Assembly (NCBI GenBank): GCA_036346275.1
Contig: CM070711.1
Span: 67,991,078 to 68,055,077, forward strand
Direction: 5' to 3'
Length of the DNA: 64,000 nucleotides
Origin: Otatea glauca
Lineage: Eukaryota > Streptophyta > Magnoliopsida > Poales > Poaceae
Positions 35,252 through 46,616 of the stretch are shown one piece after another. The notes under the pieces were generated by a model, which made no database searches, was not told the origin of the DNA, and saw nothing but the letters and a program-made list of their open reading frames with translations. The position numbers were made by a program, and so were the translations under genes. The number at the start of each line of letters is the position of its first letter. The first letter of the stretch is position 1.

Positions 35252-36316
35252 AGGGGCACACGTGAGCATCGTAGCAAGCCCAACCAATCAACGGGTGAGC
35301 ACGTCGAATTTTTGCTCGGAGGCGAGTTCGGTGGCCATGAGTGAGCATGGTAAGGATTTTTTTTTTGCTTTTTTTGTGTGTTTTTATGATGAAACTAGTT
35401 GAAACTTGATGAAGCATGCTAATTTTTTTTTGAAACTTTGGGGTTGAAACTTGAGTTAAAAAATCTTAAATTTGGCCTTGAAACTTTCTCAAATTCTTCT
35501 TCTTCTCTCTCGCTCACTCCCACTCTCCCTCCCTCGTTGTGACCGACGCTATGGCGGTAGCGATGTGCGGTGGTGTGTCAAGAGCGATGGCAAAAACACG
35601 AAACTCGTCGAAACAATTTTGGAACTTTTTTAAACCTTTTGTTGAAACTTGCTACAACGTGTTGAATCTTTGGTAAACCTCTTGAAACTTTTAGTTGAAA
35701 TTTGTTGAAACGTTTGATTGAAATTTATTGAAACTATTTGACTGAAACTTGAGTTTCAAAATTCGAAAACATGCATGAAACATGAAACTTGCTGATGCAC
35801 AAATGAACTTTTACTAACTGAGAGGTTCAATGCTTTTCTTTTTGACAATTGCACAACTATTAAAATATGGATAAAACTTGCAAAATATAGACGAAAGATT
35901 GGTTAAAATTTATAAACTATACATAACTTTGATAAAATCTAATAAAACTCACGTATACCATTAAAAACGGTTCTAACAATATACGGTCCTATGGCACCCT
36001 TCTGGAAAAAACATAACAATAGAGCCAGAAAAGAATAACAAAGCAAAGGACTCGGCCAGCCTCGGAAACTCGGTGGAAACCGCACCGAATCGACGTGTTT
36101 CGCCGCGATTCGCGTCGCCATCCCGTTACATCTCGTCTCGGGGAACGGGCGCAAATGGCCACGTCGGAATCTCGAATACCTGCACCGCTTTCCACCAACG
36201 TGCCGCGACTTCGCCCCACACGACTTGACAGACATCCCGAATCGCCGAATCGGCCACTCCGTCCGCTGCCCACTTTACCGGCGCTGCACCGCTCGCAGCC
36301 GCCCACGTCTGAAACC
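35252..36316. other. Low-complexity ttgaaactt region
   Basis: From about 35385 to 35790 the words ttgaaactt and gttgaaa recur more than a dozen times at irregular spacing. 35,790-36,100 is AT-rich. 36,060-36,316 is GC-richer and forms the proximal promoter of the RING-H2 gene. The long frame running in from 36095 is promoter and leader, not coding. Confidence 0.5.
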
Positions 36317-36323
36317 TATAAAA
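36317..36323 (+). promoter_or_regulatory. TATA box of the RING-H2 gene
   Basis: TATAAAA within acctataaaactaaac, about 180 bp upstream of the ATG. A start of transcription near 36345-36355 would give a leader of roughly 145-150 nt. Two cacgtc motifs (about 36159 and 36305) could be ACGT-core elements. Confidence 0.65.
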
Positions 36324-36496
36324 CTAAACAACCCACTACCAAAACCTTCCCAAATCAGTCGTTAGCGCACAGCTGCTTAGCTTTACAAGTGCAAACAATA
36401 GGTAAGCACGCCCAAACCGCGCCTTCTCACCAACCAGCACCCTGTGGAGAGGAGCGCGCGCGCGTACATCCAATTATCCACCCAGCCGAGCCGGCC

Positions 36497-37177
36497 ATGT
36501 CGGGGAACGTGAACGACCCGGGGTCCGCGTGGTTCGGCGGCGGGGAGAGGAGCCCGGCGGCCGGGCCTAGCCGCAACGTGCGGCTCGTCGCCACCGCCGT
36601 CGCCGCGTTCGTGTCCGTGCTCGGCCTCGCTCTCTTCCTGCATCTCTACATCTGCCACGTCCGCCGCCGGAACCGTCGGCGCGCGGCTTCCGCGGCCGTG
36701 CTGCCGACCACAGCAGCCGACTCGGCGGCCGCGGCTCCGAAGGGCGGGCTGGAGCCGTCGGCCATCGCGGCGCTGCCGACCGCGGTGTTCGGGAAGGTGG
36801 GAGAGGCGGGCTGCAGCGAGTGCACCATCTGCCTCGGCGCCATGAAGGAGGGGGACGCGGTGCGCATGCTGCCCGCCTGCCGCCACATGTTCCACGTCTC
36901 CTGCGTCGACAAATGGCTCGCGTCCAGCTCGTCGTGCCCGGTCTGCCGCGCCGGGGTGGAGCCGCCGCCACCACCAACCGCGGCAGGGTGGGTGCAGGGG
37001 AAGCAGGACGTGGAGAAGGAGGAGGCGGGCACCTCGGCGCCGGCGCGGAGGCTCGGCGCGTCGCTGAGGAAGATACTGAGCAGGGAGAGGCCGTCGGCGC
37101 GGAGGCCGCAGGGCGACGACGCCGTGGAAATGGAAGACTTGGAAAGGCAGCAACCGCAGCCGCAGCTGCAGCAATAG
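36497..37177 (+). CDS. ATL-type RING-H2 E3 ubiquitin ligase
   Basis: A 226-residue, intronless protein. Residues about 27-53 (VRLVATAVAAFVSVLGLALF and following) form one membrane helix, followed by a basic stretch HVRRRNRRR. Residues 84-94, GLEPSAIAALP, are the GLD-type motif of the ATL family. The RING-H2 domain has all eight ligands, C109, C112, C128, H130, H133, C136, C147 and C150, with the spacing C-x2-C-x15-C-x-H-x2-H-x2-C-x10-C-x2-C and the typical W140. The tail is low-complexity and charged, ending QPQPQLQQ. ATL proteins are membrane-anchored E3 ligases that recruit ubiquitin-conjugating enzymes, often in defence or stress responses; the substrate cannot be told. I chose the ATG at 36497 because it fits the family length and lies downstream of the TATA box; the frame is also open further upstream. 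Confidence 0.93.
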   Translation: MSGNVNDPGSAWFGGGERSPAAGPSRNVRLVATAVAAFVSVLGLALFLHLYICHVRRRNRRRAASAAVLPTTAADSAAAAPKGGLEPSAIAALPTAVFGKVGEAGCSECTICLGAMKEGDAVRMLPACRHMFHVSCVDKWLASSSSCPVCRAGVEPPPPPTAAGWVQGKQDVEKEEAGTSAPARRLGASLRKILSRERPSARRPQGDDAVEMEDLERQQPQPQLQQ

Positions 37178-37589
37178 CATGCTGTGAATAATTAGTTTTC
37201 TTTACTCCTTTTCCTCCCGGTTTCTGTCATTTTCTGCTTGATTTGTACATCTAGCATTTGGGTGCTTCATCCAGCATTAAGCAATGCACTCATAAAGTGT
37301 GTAATCTCTTTTTCCCCCCCCCAAAAGTGTATATTCTTAGTTAGGTATTGGTACTTGTAGCTGTGGATGCAGCTTACCCATTTATCCCTCGAATTTGAGC
37401 ACAGAAGGGAAAGTGGATAAAACCTCTGTTAAAATTTCTCAGGCAGAATACTTCCCATATTCGGTGCTTGTTTTCATGAGAATCACATATGGGTTTACAG
37501 TGAATCCATAGCTTGTTCTCTGAAGTTGTGGACGACACCTTTGCAAATTTCTGTAACTGCAAACTGCAAGAGGTGCAATTTTTTTGTAC
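37178..37589 (+). other. 3' UTR and downstream of the RING-H2 gene
   Basis: AT-richer sequence after the TAG at 37175-37177, probably 3' UTR for the first 150-200 bp. No other feature seen. Confidence 0.4.
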
Positions 37590-37802
37590 GGCCCTCTTTG
37601 ACTCAAAGGATTTATGCAAGAAAAACGTAGGATTTCAGAATCCTGTGGAATGGACACTGTACAGCCCTTTGATTTAAAAGAAAAGGGCAACCCAATTCCA
37701 ATGGATTACTGTTCATTCCCTGTGATTCGGAGGAATTTTGCAGGAAGAAAAAACATCCAGCCGGACTGGATGGAATTTTTCCTACGCGAGAGCGCGAGCT
37801 CA

Positions 37803-37839
<37 letters not shown>

Positions 37840-38508
37840 AGGGAGGGAGGGAGGGAGTGAGGGATTACCGGAGCTGGAGCTGCCTTCACCACCGCCGTTT
37901 AGCCCCTTCGCTGGATCCAGATTATTCGTTGCCATCACCAGAACCTCCACAACATCACAAAGCTCACGCGGATGCTGCTGCCGTCGCTTCACCTCTGCCG
38001 GTGAGCACCACCACGAGCTCAATCTGGCGTCGCCGGCCTTCGCCCCCTCGCTCCCGCCGTCGCCACCCAAGCTGGCAACGTCCGCCTTCGCCCTCGCTCC
38101 TGCCGCTGCTGCCCGTGCTGGCGCCGCCGGCCTAGCGCCCTCGCTCCCGCCGCCGCAGCCCAAGCTGGCACCGCCGGCTTCGGCCTTGCTCCGATGCTAT
38201 TCGCTTGGGGTGGGGTTGGGTGGGGATAAGAATGGTTTGTTGGGGCCACCTGTAAGCGGCCAACAAATGAAGATTTTATTACATGCTATTAGTTAAATCA
38301 GTGTAATAATTTGTTATGTTTATACTAAAAGCAATGAGATTACTATCCACCCTAAAATTCCTTTGTTCTTCCTCTTCCTATGAATCAAACACCCATTCCT
38401 AGCAGATTCCTATGTGTTTTAATCATCTGCTTTGTACGTGTATTTCTATCATAATCCTGTGTTTTTTCTATTCCCGTGTTTTTGGAATTATGTGAATCAA
38501 AGAGACAC
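37590..38508. mobile_element. TIR element (about 0.92 kb)
   Basis: Left end ggccctctttgactcaaagg; right end, reverse-complemented, gtgtctctttgattcacata. Inward of both ends comes related sequence (gcaagaaaaacgtaggatt on the left against a diverged complement near 38440-38480). The centre holds a (GA)n run at about 37807-37840 and a GC-rich stretch (37,860-38,170) with no domain. The target duplication is unclear, so the superfamily is not assigned. The common grass MITE terminus ctctttgattca suggests a known family. Confidence 0.6.
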
Positions 38509-40310
38509 TAGATCTAGATTGGATGATCATGAGCCATGACCTTGCGATAATGGAATATGTAAGATACGCCACTCCTTGAATTTCAGACATACCACTCCGC
38601 TCTCCTAAATTGAATTTCAGATAAGTCACTTTCATGTCTCATTGACACATGGACCAGAGGCACCCACGAAAATGGCCCTTACCAACACTAAAGCAGCCTG
38701 GTGCTCATTCGTGGACATGGAACACAGAGAATAAGGGTGATAACGGATAAGTACACCACTACTAGAATGGAAGCTATACTCATGGAATGTTTATGCATAT
38801 GCAAGCTGATCAACGTGGCGATTTCATTAGCAGTTTTTTACCATTTCAGTATAGTATCGCACTATCAATCTATCAGTACGCGGTGCGATCGTAAGCGCTT
38901 CTAATCAATTTGAAACAGTAGTGCGCAATCACGCACGCATCCTAATTCCTAAAGGAGTGATGCCAAATACTAGCAAGCAGTGTTCCATATGTAGCCATCA
39001 GTGCAAAGACTTCCAACGCATCGGTTCTCTGCTACTTTGGCAAGAAAAAGCAGGCACCAGAGTAGTGGTCTTCCGACGCAAAAGTTGAGAAAAAGGGGGC
39101 AAAGATTTGTTCTCCAACACGAAAGTTGCGAGCGGTGACTCGGATAGTCGCCGCTTACGTCCGCCGCCGTACCGGCAAATTCGGTTGGATGGCCGGAAAA
39201 ACATACGAGCCGGGTGGTGGTTGGATGGGGCTGGGGCCAGGCATCCACAAGAGACAAAGCAGCTCGTCTCTTGTTCCATATGGCCTCTACTATTGACTCT
39301 GGAAAGAATTTGAATATGATCTTATATTATATATAGAGAGAGCGTCTTTGTGTTCGTGCAAGATAAACATGTCTGAGTTCACTCCACTTCGACATTACCC
39401 TGATATTCAAGGACTGGTGATCTTGGGTAGCGAACAAATTTAGGCATCATGGTAGTACAGAACCTTACCAAACATAAAGTTTATGCTCATATATATATAG
39501 AAGTGATGCTTCAATTAGATCAATCGAGGGCACTAGTACTTCAGCAGGAATAGATTCGCCCATTGAAGATCAAAAGCAAGATAAGGTTCACTAGCTTCGC
39601 CTGATTAGTAGTACTACTACTATAAAACGTAGGATAACAGTGTGATAATGGTATCACCTTAGGACTAGGTCTATTCAGGCCTTGTGCACCGCCAAAAGGA
39701 GTTTTTTTATTAATCCAGCGATTGTCCAATTCTGGATAACTCTAAACTCTCCCTCCCGAGACGAACACTATTTGATACACGACAACTGAGGCACGAGAAG
39801 GGAAGCAAATAGTCAACTTAGCATCACGAACCAAAAGAAAAATAAACATGTAATTGCAATGCAACTTTGAACAGTGAGAAACCAGCAGATCTGAAACCAG
39901 GACTCAACTCGAACATATATAGCGCACCAACAAGGGCGAATCCACTATTGGAGCTGGCTCACCTCCGATCGGCCGAATCCCCCTCCTCCAGTATCCTCAA
40001 CACCAGAAAGAAGCAGAGACGTAGTGTCATGACAGCAAATCGGTAGGTTTAGTAACTGTCAACTGGAAGTAAGATGTAATAAGAAAAGTAGAAAACAATA
40101 CTATCAGGCAAGTGAGTCATCAAAATTAGTCATGGACTCCCTTACCCCCATGGGATCTCATCTGCATGCGATTTCGGCATCCTTTCAGTGGCGCAGCATC
40201 AGAGTTCGAGAGATAAACAGTGTCGGTGTCGTCTCGCAGGTGACAGACCATTGCATGGGCGATCGTAGGCGGAACGTGCATCACCAAAGGAGAGGAATCG
40301 ACAGCTCAGA
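38509..40310. other. No gene seen
   Basis: Intergenic sequence of mixed composition. Several open frames of 60-95 codons have no domain. No clear element termini were found. Confidence 0.4.
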
Positions 40311-40319
40311 GCGCCGTCT

Positions 40320-40428
40320 AGCCAGCAGCCGAACACGCATCTACAGAGCCTAGAGAGGAACCAAGGCTTACTCCGTCCAGCCGGCGGCCGAACGCGCATC
40401 ACCAGAGCCCAGATAGGAACCGAGGCGA
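40320..40428 (+). repeat. 60-bp tandem duplication
   Basis: gccagcagccgaacacgcat at 40321 and ccggcggccgaacgcgcatc at 40381 begin two copies about 60 bp apart, each continuing through cagagcc and aggaacc. About 80% similar by eye. Confidence 0.65.
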
Positions 40429-41588
40429 TCGGCAAGGAAGAGCAACCGAGGACGAGGAGCCTCTCAGCTTCGTATTGATGCTAGGACGAAGACACCAGAG
40501 CCAGACTAATTCGCTAGCGCAACTGATTGCTTTGCTTAGTATAAAAAATTGCCCCAAGCCCCAATGCAATGCCTCATGCCTGAATGCCTTTTGTTGTGAT
40601 AACTGATATCTGATTTTTGTATTCTATTGTCTCAAGTCTATATTCTATTGACGGATTGATATTTTTGTCTCTCTGATTTAATATGTATGAATTTGTAATT
40701 TTGTTGGTAATATATCGGTAGATGTATCATTAGTATGCGTATGTTGAGTTAGAACTTCGACATAGGAGCCCACCTCTACTTTTATCCTGAATTTGCCACT
40801 GCGCACCAACCACAAGTCTGACTAGGAAATCCTCACATAAGTTGTACGCCGCAACAACCATACAGTGAACTGATTGATGCATCTTCATGTACATGAAAGC
40901 ACAGTTCAGATGGTGGGGTGGAAGGACGAGCAACAGCGTGAACTTCAGAGCACTTGCTGCAATAGTTCAGTCTTCCATTGTTCGTTAACTGGGCCAATCA
41001 ACTCTTTTTGCACATGCCGTGTCAAAGCAACGGGAGCTGCATGCTGGATGTAAATCAATGATAGCTGGAGGCATTCTGGTCCTGTAATGAGAAGGGGTTT
41101 CAAAGTGCTACTAGCTAATACTTAGTGTATGAAAAGCGTGTGAAATACTGCTATTTATGAAAAACACCAAGCTACATGGAGTGTGCTTGAATCTCACGTT
41201 ATGTGACAACTTAGGAATTGAAGGAAGTAGAGCTGAAGCCCAGAAGAAGATCTATACCCTTTTTATAATATACATAAACATTTTTTTCTACGTCCACCTC
41301 AAATAGTGCATCCACTAGAGATGGCCCAACATTCGTGCACCCAGTGAAACGTCCCTAGAAACTTGCCTCCATCAAAATTAACCTCTTAGATCTTTTCTCA
41401 GCTTTACTCACCCAAATCTGATGGCCATTGTTTAGTGTGTCTAATCATCCCTGTGGCCCACAACAGACCTCCCTCGACCTCCAGCATCATCAAGGAAAAG
41501 GAAACAAACATCCTGAAAAAGGAAAGGACCATACATTACGTGCTGAGAAAAGGAACCAGGAGATGGGACAACGCGGTATTATTTTTTT
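40429..41588. other. No gene seen
   Basis: AT-rich intergenic DNA. No recognisable coding, RNA or element feature. Confidence 0.4.
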
Positions 41589-42012
41589 CGAATCAGGCTC
41601 TCGCGGCGACGAATTTGCGATTGTAGCCTCGAGCCGAAAAGATTCAACGGAGAGGTGTTGGAATTTTTTTCCCACGTCCGAAATTATCTAGCGGACGATG
41701 GGTAATTTCAGGCACGAAAAAAAACCAAGCTCTATCCGACCGCTGGATAATTTCGGGCGTGGGAAAAAAATACAATTATTCTCGACCGCGAAAAAAAAAT
41801 TCTAGCACCTCTCCGCTGATTTTTTCTGTCTCGAGGCTACAATCGCAAATTTATCGCCCGAGAGCCTGATTCAGAAAAAATTATAACGATGATACTAATA
41901 TAGTAAAAATTTCGAGCCTGTGCGCTGGTAAATAATACCGCACCACCGCTCCGATGAATTTTTTCGGCTCGAGGCTACAATCGCAAATTCATCGCCGCAA
42001 GAGTCTAATTCG
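41589..42012. repeat. Inverted-repeat cluster, three copies of an ~85-bp unit
   Basis: The unit at 41589-41670 (cgaatcaggctctcgcggcg ... gcgattgtagcctcgag ... ggagaggtg) recurs inverted at 41791-41874 (cacctctccgc ... ctcgaggctacaatcgcaaa ... gagagcctgattc) and again, in the orientation of the second, at about 41949-42012. The spacer between the first two holds smaller inverted words (cgaaattatc, ataatttcg). No coding content. Confidence 0.8.
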
Positions 42013-42320
42013 GAAAAAATTATAATAATGATGCCAATACACTAAAAAAATTCCCGAAAAAAAGCAATCAAGCAGTGCCCGTCCACTTGATAATTTTGGC
42101 AAAAAAAAATGCTCGGTGGCCGCTGAAAAATTCAAGCGTGGGAGAGAAAAAAAATTCAAGCGGTGCCCGTCCACTGAATAATTCCGGGAAAATATGGAAA
42201 ATGAACTGCACTCGCAGACCGCTGGATCCGTAGGGAAAAAAGATAAAAATTAAACAGTAGCTTGCCACCGTTGGTTCTGATATGACGGAAAATGGGCGTG
42301 GACCCGTCTCCACGTCATTA
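42013..42320. repeat. AT-rich repeat with gccgctg/ccgctgga motifs
   Basis: Words ccgctgaaaaattcaagcg, ccgtccactgaataattcc and gaccgctggatccg alternate with A runs. Related phrases occur at 6300-6900 and 45060-45180, showing a dispersed family. Confidence 0.45.
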
Positions 42321-43442
42321 GAGACAAGTTGTTTAAATTTTAATTGAATATGAGACTAAGCAACATCAAGTATCAAGTATTGCGGGTACATTACTTCCAG
42401 AATTCATACATTTATATAAAAATTCTGTTAATTACATCTCTTTGCGAGAAAACCCCTGATTAAAAATTCCAACATAAAGATTACACCAAATTGCAACATA
42501 TGACATTACAAAAATATAAAAAGGAAAGTCTTCAATCTTGACGTCGTTGACGAATGCTTGCTCGGGGATATTTTAATTGTTTTCACATTAATCAATTTTC
42601 TTTGTTTGGTGCATAGTTTTTATTTCACTTTATTGAGACTTCACTCATTTTTTTACTTCTTTGATAATGGTCTGTTATTAATTGAGCATCAAGTTGTTTA
42701 GCCACGATTATATCGGACTCGGGTCTGCGCGGGTTATGATTAATTTTATCAATATATGCATGCATGAGGCATACTGTACTTTGACTGAGTCATGCACGCT
42801 CGTATGGGCCTCACTAATTATCCTTCATAATTAAATGAAGAAAGTAATTAGCATATGTACACTGCAACGCTTTGATTTATTTAATTGCATGCAAGACATA
42901 GATCGTGCATAGCGGTTTGCGAGATTTTTTTTTGTTACCGAGTCTTCATAGGCTAATTACGTAATTTAATTTTTTTTAGCAGTTCACTTCCCATTTCGTT
43001 GCATGCATGCAGCTTGGACGTGGGAGAGGTGCTCTTTAACTGCCAATGTGGTCATGCATGCTCATTTTTAGTCATTGTATGCATTGCTTCTGTTTTCTCA
43101 AGATTGCTATGGATGAATTTTCGATTCATCCAAATAAGATGACGCCACTTTTTATTGCCGTGCACACGATGACATGATGGGGTTGTGTATATTGACACAA
43201 ACATTTTACATGCACTCATGCAGGCTGACATGTGGTTTAGGAACCTGTATTTTATCTTTATTTATTCTACTAAATCATAACATGGAACTCATTAGTCCGT
43301 GTTACTACTCATGACATGGTATTCGTGAATATGGAACCCATGTATGAGCGTAACCGTGACAAAGCTTGGTTATTTGATTATTTTTTTATGTATCATTTTC
43401 TTTTTGCAACATATACCTGCTCATGATTCGTATCCGCTTTAA
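42321..43442. other. No gene seen
   Basis: AT-rich sequence with several catgcatg words. No long open frame or repeat that I can define. Confidence 0.4.
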
Positions 43443-43940
43443 GGGACCGAATCTAAGAAACAGGGTCTTGAGCCTTCTCACCCTTGATTTGTTTCCATAC
43501 GTAGTGCCCGATATTAAGAAACGAAGATTTTGTATCTTCGCTCTTGCATCCATGCCCACTACGGGACCGAATTAGGAAGTGAGGTCTTGAATCTTCTCAC
43601 CCTTAGTTCGTTTCCAAACGTAGTGCCCGATACTAAGAAACGAAGATTTTGTATCTTCGCTCTTGCATCCATACCCACTACGGGACCGAATTAGGAAGTG
43701 AGGTCTTGAATCTTCTCACCCTTAGTTCGTTTCCAAACGTAGTACCCGATACTAAGAAACGAAGATTTTGGATCTTCGCTCTTGTATCCATGCCCACTAC
43801 AGGACCGAATTAAGAAATGAGGTCTTGAATCTTCTCCCCTTAGTTCGTTTCCAAACGTAGTGCCCGATACTAAGAAACGAAGATTTTGGATCTTCGCTCT
43901 TGTATCCATGCCCACTACGGGACCGAATTAGGAAATGAGG
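43443..43940 (+). repeat. 119-bp tandem repeat with internal hairpin
   Basis: Copies begin at the gggaccgaa motif at 43443, 43563, 43682, 43801 and 43919 (spacing 120, 119, 118-119 and 118), giving four full units and a partial fifth. The three last full units are nearly identical, the first is more diverged. Each unit contains cgaagattttgtatcttcg or a one-base variant, a perfect 7-bp stem with a 5-nt loop. The open minus-strand frame through the array is a by-product of the near-119-bp period. Confidence 0.9.
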
Positions 43941-45060
43941 CCTTGAGGAGAACACATCTTCACTTGGGCGGAGGAGGATGGGAGGAAGAAGAGCACCTTG
44001 GCTTGTATCACTTGAACAAGCCTAAGGGCTAAGGAAGGACATGATTCTCACCTTCTTTTACCTTCTTCTTTGCTCCAATGACAGCTTGCTCCCTCTCTAT
44101 TTTTTTTATAGCTTTCCTCTCAAGTGTTTTCTCTCCTCTAGCCTTTCCTCCCCAAAAGTTTTTTTTTCTCTACCTTCACCCCCTATTTATAGAGCAAGGA
44201 TGAGAGGGAGGCTTCATGGAAGGAGTTACAGCAACTGTTCTCTTTAATTTGCGCTAGCAGTTCTGCAATTGAACGTGCACCTCAAGTGCTCGAACGTGCC
44301 TCATTTGACCGAGTTTCCCCGGCATGCATGGACGTGGTTTAGTCTCCCTCCTGCATATTAGTGCACACGCATATGTGGCTGTAGTTAATTAGTGGAGAAT
44401 CTGATTATTACTTCAACCTCCTTTCTAGGTGTGTGTGCACGACGTGGGATGGTGGCAGTTTAAATGCAGCGGCCGGCTGTTGTATTTGAACAATACGTGC
44501 ACGACGTACATACGCGTAGCAGTTTGCCCATTTTGTAGAATGCTTCGGCTGGCCTTTGTCATTAGTTAATCCCACTAATTAAACAAAAAAGAGATCATAC
44601 CCCTTAATACATGCAACCACTTTCTTTATTACGTGGGCTCTCTTCCTGCATGCATGCTTTGATCACGTGGATGGACATGTGCCACTTTCCTTTTACTCTA
44701 TTTTTTTTTTACTTCACCTCTAAGCTACATGAGTATGTAAGACCACACAGCGACGTGGGCCCACACATCATCCAATCTCTAACTAATAAATTAAGTTAAT
44801 GGGACGTATAATTTATATACGCATGTATGCGTTTATTCAACCAATTCTCCTGATCCATGTATGACTTTAAGCATTATTGAATTTTCTCAGTGAAATATTG
44901 ATCATCAGACTATTTTCTAGTTATGTAGTTCATGTGGAGTATATCATAACACTCGTTATTTAAATACATCATTTAGTCATTTTTTTATGTTCTAACGGAT
45001 TTTAGCCGTCAGTGTATTTTATTTTATTTATTTATTCACTTTAATCTTGGGACAAAATCG
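43941..45060. other. No gene seen
   Basis: Intergenic sequence with pyrimidine-rich segments (44,040-44,180). No domain-bearing frame or defined element. Confidence 0.4.
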
Positions 45061-45248
45061 TTGTCAACAGTTCCGTGAGAAAAAAATTGAAAACAATTAA
45101 GCAGCACTCACAAACCGCTGGTTCCGTGGAAAAAGATAAAAAAAATCAACGCCCTCCGTGCATTGAAATTAGGCTCTATGGGGCTAGATCCGTAATAAAG
45201 TCTCGAGAAGGGTCATATTCGAAAAAAATACGATCACGAGGCCATGAT

Positions 45249-45450
45249 AGTAAAAAATTCAAGTCTGGTTTCCTTGCATGCGGATCCTCCCTGTTTATTT
45301 CCTTGTTTGATTCGCTCTCCTTCCAAATATGTAGTACGTACAGTTTTGACCAGGACAGTAAAAAATTCAAGTCTGGTTTCCTTGGATGCGGACCCTCCCT
45401 GTTTATTTCCTTCTTTGATTCGCTCTCCTTCCAAATATGTAGTACGTACA
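45249..45450 (+). repeat. 108-bp direct tandem duplication
   Basis: Copy 1 starts at 45249 and copy 2 at 45357, both reading agtaaaaaattcaagtctgg through gatgcgga/catgcgga, ccctgtttatttcctt and atatgtagtacgtaca. Only a few substitutions separate them, so the duplication is recent. No gene. Confidence 0.85.
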
Positions 45451-45600
45451 ATATGATCACAAGATAAAGTTGCTGCAGGCGCTTAAAAATGCACTCGTAT
45501 CTTCACATCCTTTCTTCCTTGCGTGATCTCATATGAAACAGAATCCTCTAAAAAAACACAAATTGAATCCATGCCTTTCTTTCCCGTGTTCCTTGCGCAG

Positions 45601-46616
45601 GTCACGGGAATTCCTAACTAAGGAACACCCAAACGTCGGGATGGAGGTGCCATACCTCCAGTCGTTCGGCGAGGCCACAAGGTTTTTACGTGCGGCAACG
45701 GCGATCGGCGACATCGGCGTACATACATACGCACGTGATCGGCGACGGCGGCTCTTTCATGCCTGGACATAGGTACATACAGAACTGTCTAAGTCCAACT
45801 TGGCCTCAAGTGCTTGCTAGCTCATTAACTGATTGCTTTAATGCAGGAGTGCACATACTCGCAAGCGATGAAACCATGTATTTCAGGGATCCCATATGCC
45901 ACTACCTAGATTTACAGTTCTGCGTATGTTTTGATATTTTTGCGTTATATATATACACATTATGCAATAATCAAATAGAAATTTTTTAGTGTTTTAATTT
46001 ATCGCAGCCACTTTGTAATTACCGATGGTACCATAAGTTTCGTGTCAAGGTTGAAGATGAGAAGCTTGCAAAATTATTTGACGCTTAGCCTGAGATTGGA
46101 ATTGCGTTGTCTGAATGTCGAATGGTAAGCTTTGCTTAATAAACTGTTTGACGCTTTATTATGTTACTATATATGTGTGCAAAAGATATAATATCTATAT
46201 TTGTAGATTATACTGTCTTTTCATCACCGAGGACGATTCAACATGTTATCGTTCGATATGAAGGACAGGGTTATCTCCGTTATTGATCCAACACCTCTAC
46301 CTGGATGGGTTTCAACGGATAAACCATCCAGTTACTATCTTGATAGAATACAAAAAATTGGTATAATAATCGATCATGCTACGAGGATAGTAAATCCCTC
46401 ATGAAACGACGATATCTATGATTGGCGTATTGTAGTTCCAAAATCTGTTCTAAAAACAATAGACCAGTAAGTTATTTACACATGATTAGTAAATAGTTAA
46501 ATTTTTGTGTACTTACATGTAGCAATTAAATGTTGTTCAGGAACTTAACAGGTTATTTGATCATGAACTTCATACACATCTGGAATGGTCAACAGTTTAA
46601 TGCACGGATCTGCATG
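45601..46616 (+). pseudogene. Ulp1-like (C48 peptidase-like) multi-exon pseudogene
   Basis: Five exons with GT-AG borders are visible: 45601-45772, 45847-45923, 46008-46124, 46207-46466 and 46541-46616. Exons 2 to 5 join in phase. They read VHILASDETMYFRDPICHYL, then CNYRWYHKFRVKVEDEKLAK, PEIGIALSECRM, HHRGRFNMLSFDMKDRVISV, IDPTPLPGW, DWRIVVPKSVLKTIDQ and NLTGYLIMNFIHIWNG. The FNMLSFDMKDRVISVIDP and GYLIMNFIHIWNG blocks hold the places of the HW...D and DCG...F segments of Ulp1-type proteases, but the catalytic His and Cys are not present, as in many plant Ulp1-like proteins spread by transposons. In-frame stops lie at 46086-46088 (TAG) and 46402-46404 (TGA, where a Trp is likely). Exon 1 does not join exon 2 in phase. 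The assignment is from motif memory. Confidence 0.55.

Noticed and set aside
36095..36496. N-terminal extension of the RING-H2 frame
   Set aside because: It spans the TATA box and leader; the ATG at 36497 gives the normal ATL layout.
36383..37180. 265-codon minus-strand frame opposite the RING-H2 gene
   Set aside because: The sense strand has a complete RING-H2 domain, a membrane segment and a TATA box; the antisense frame is arginine-rich with no domain.
43691..43915. 74-codon minus-strand frame with an internal repeat
   Set aside because: It is produced by the tandem 119-bp unit and has no independent support.
43443..43940. Possible CRISPR-like array
   Set aside because: The units are contiguous 119-bp tandem repeats without unique spacers, in a plant genome.
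45176..45460. Repeated peptide frames on both strands
   Set aside because: They arise from the 108-bp direct duplication; 108 is a multiple of three, so any open frame repeats itself.
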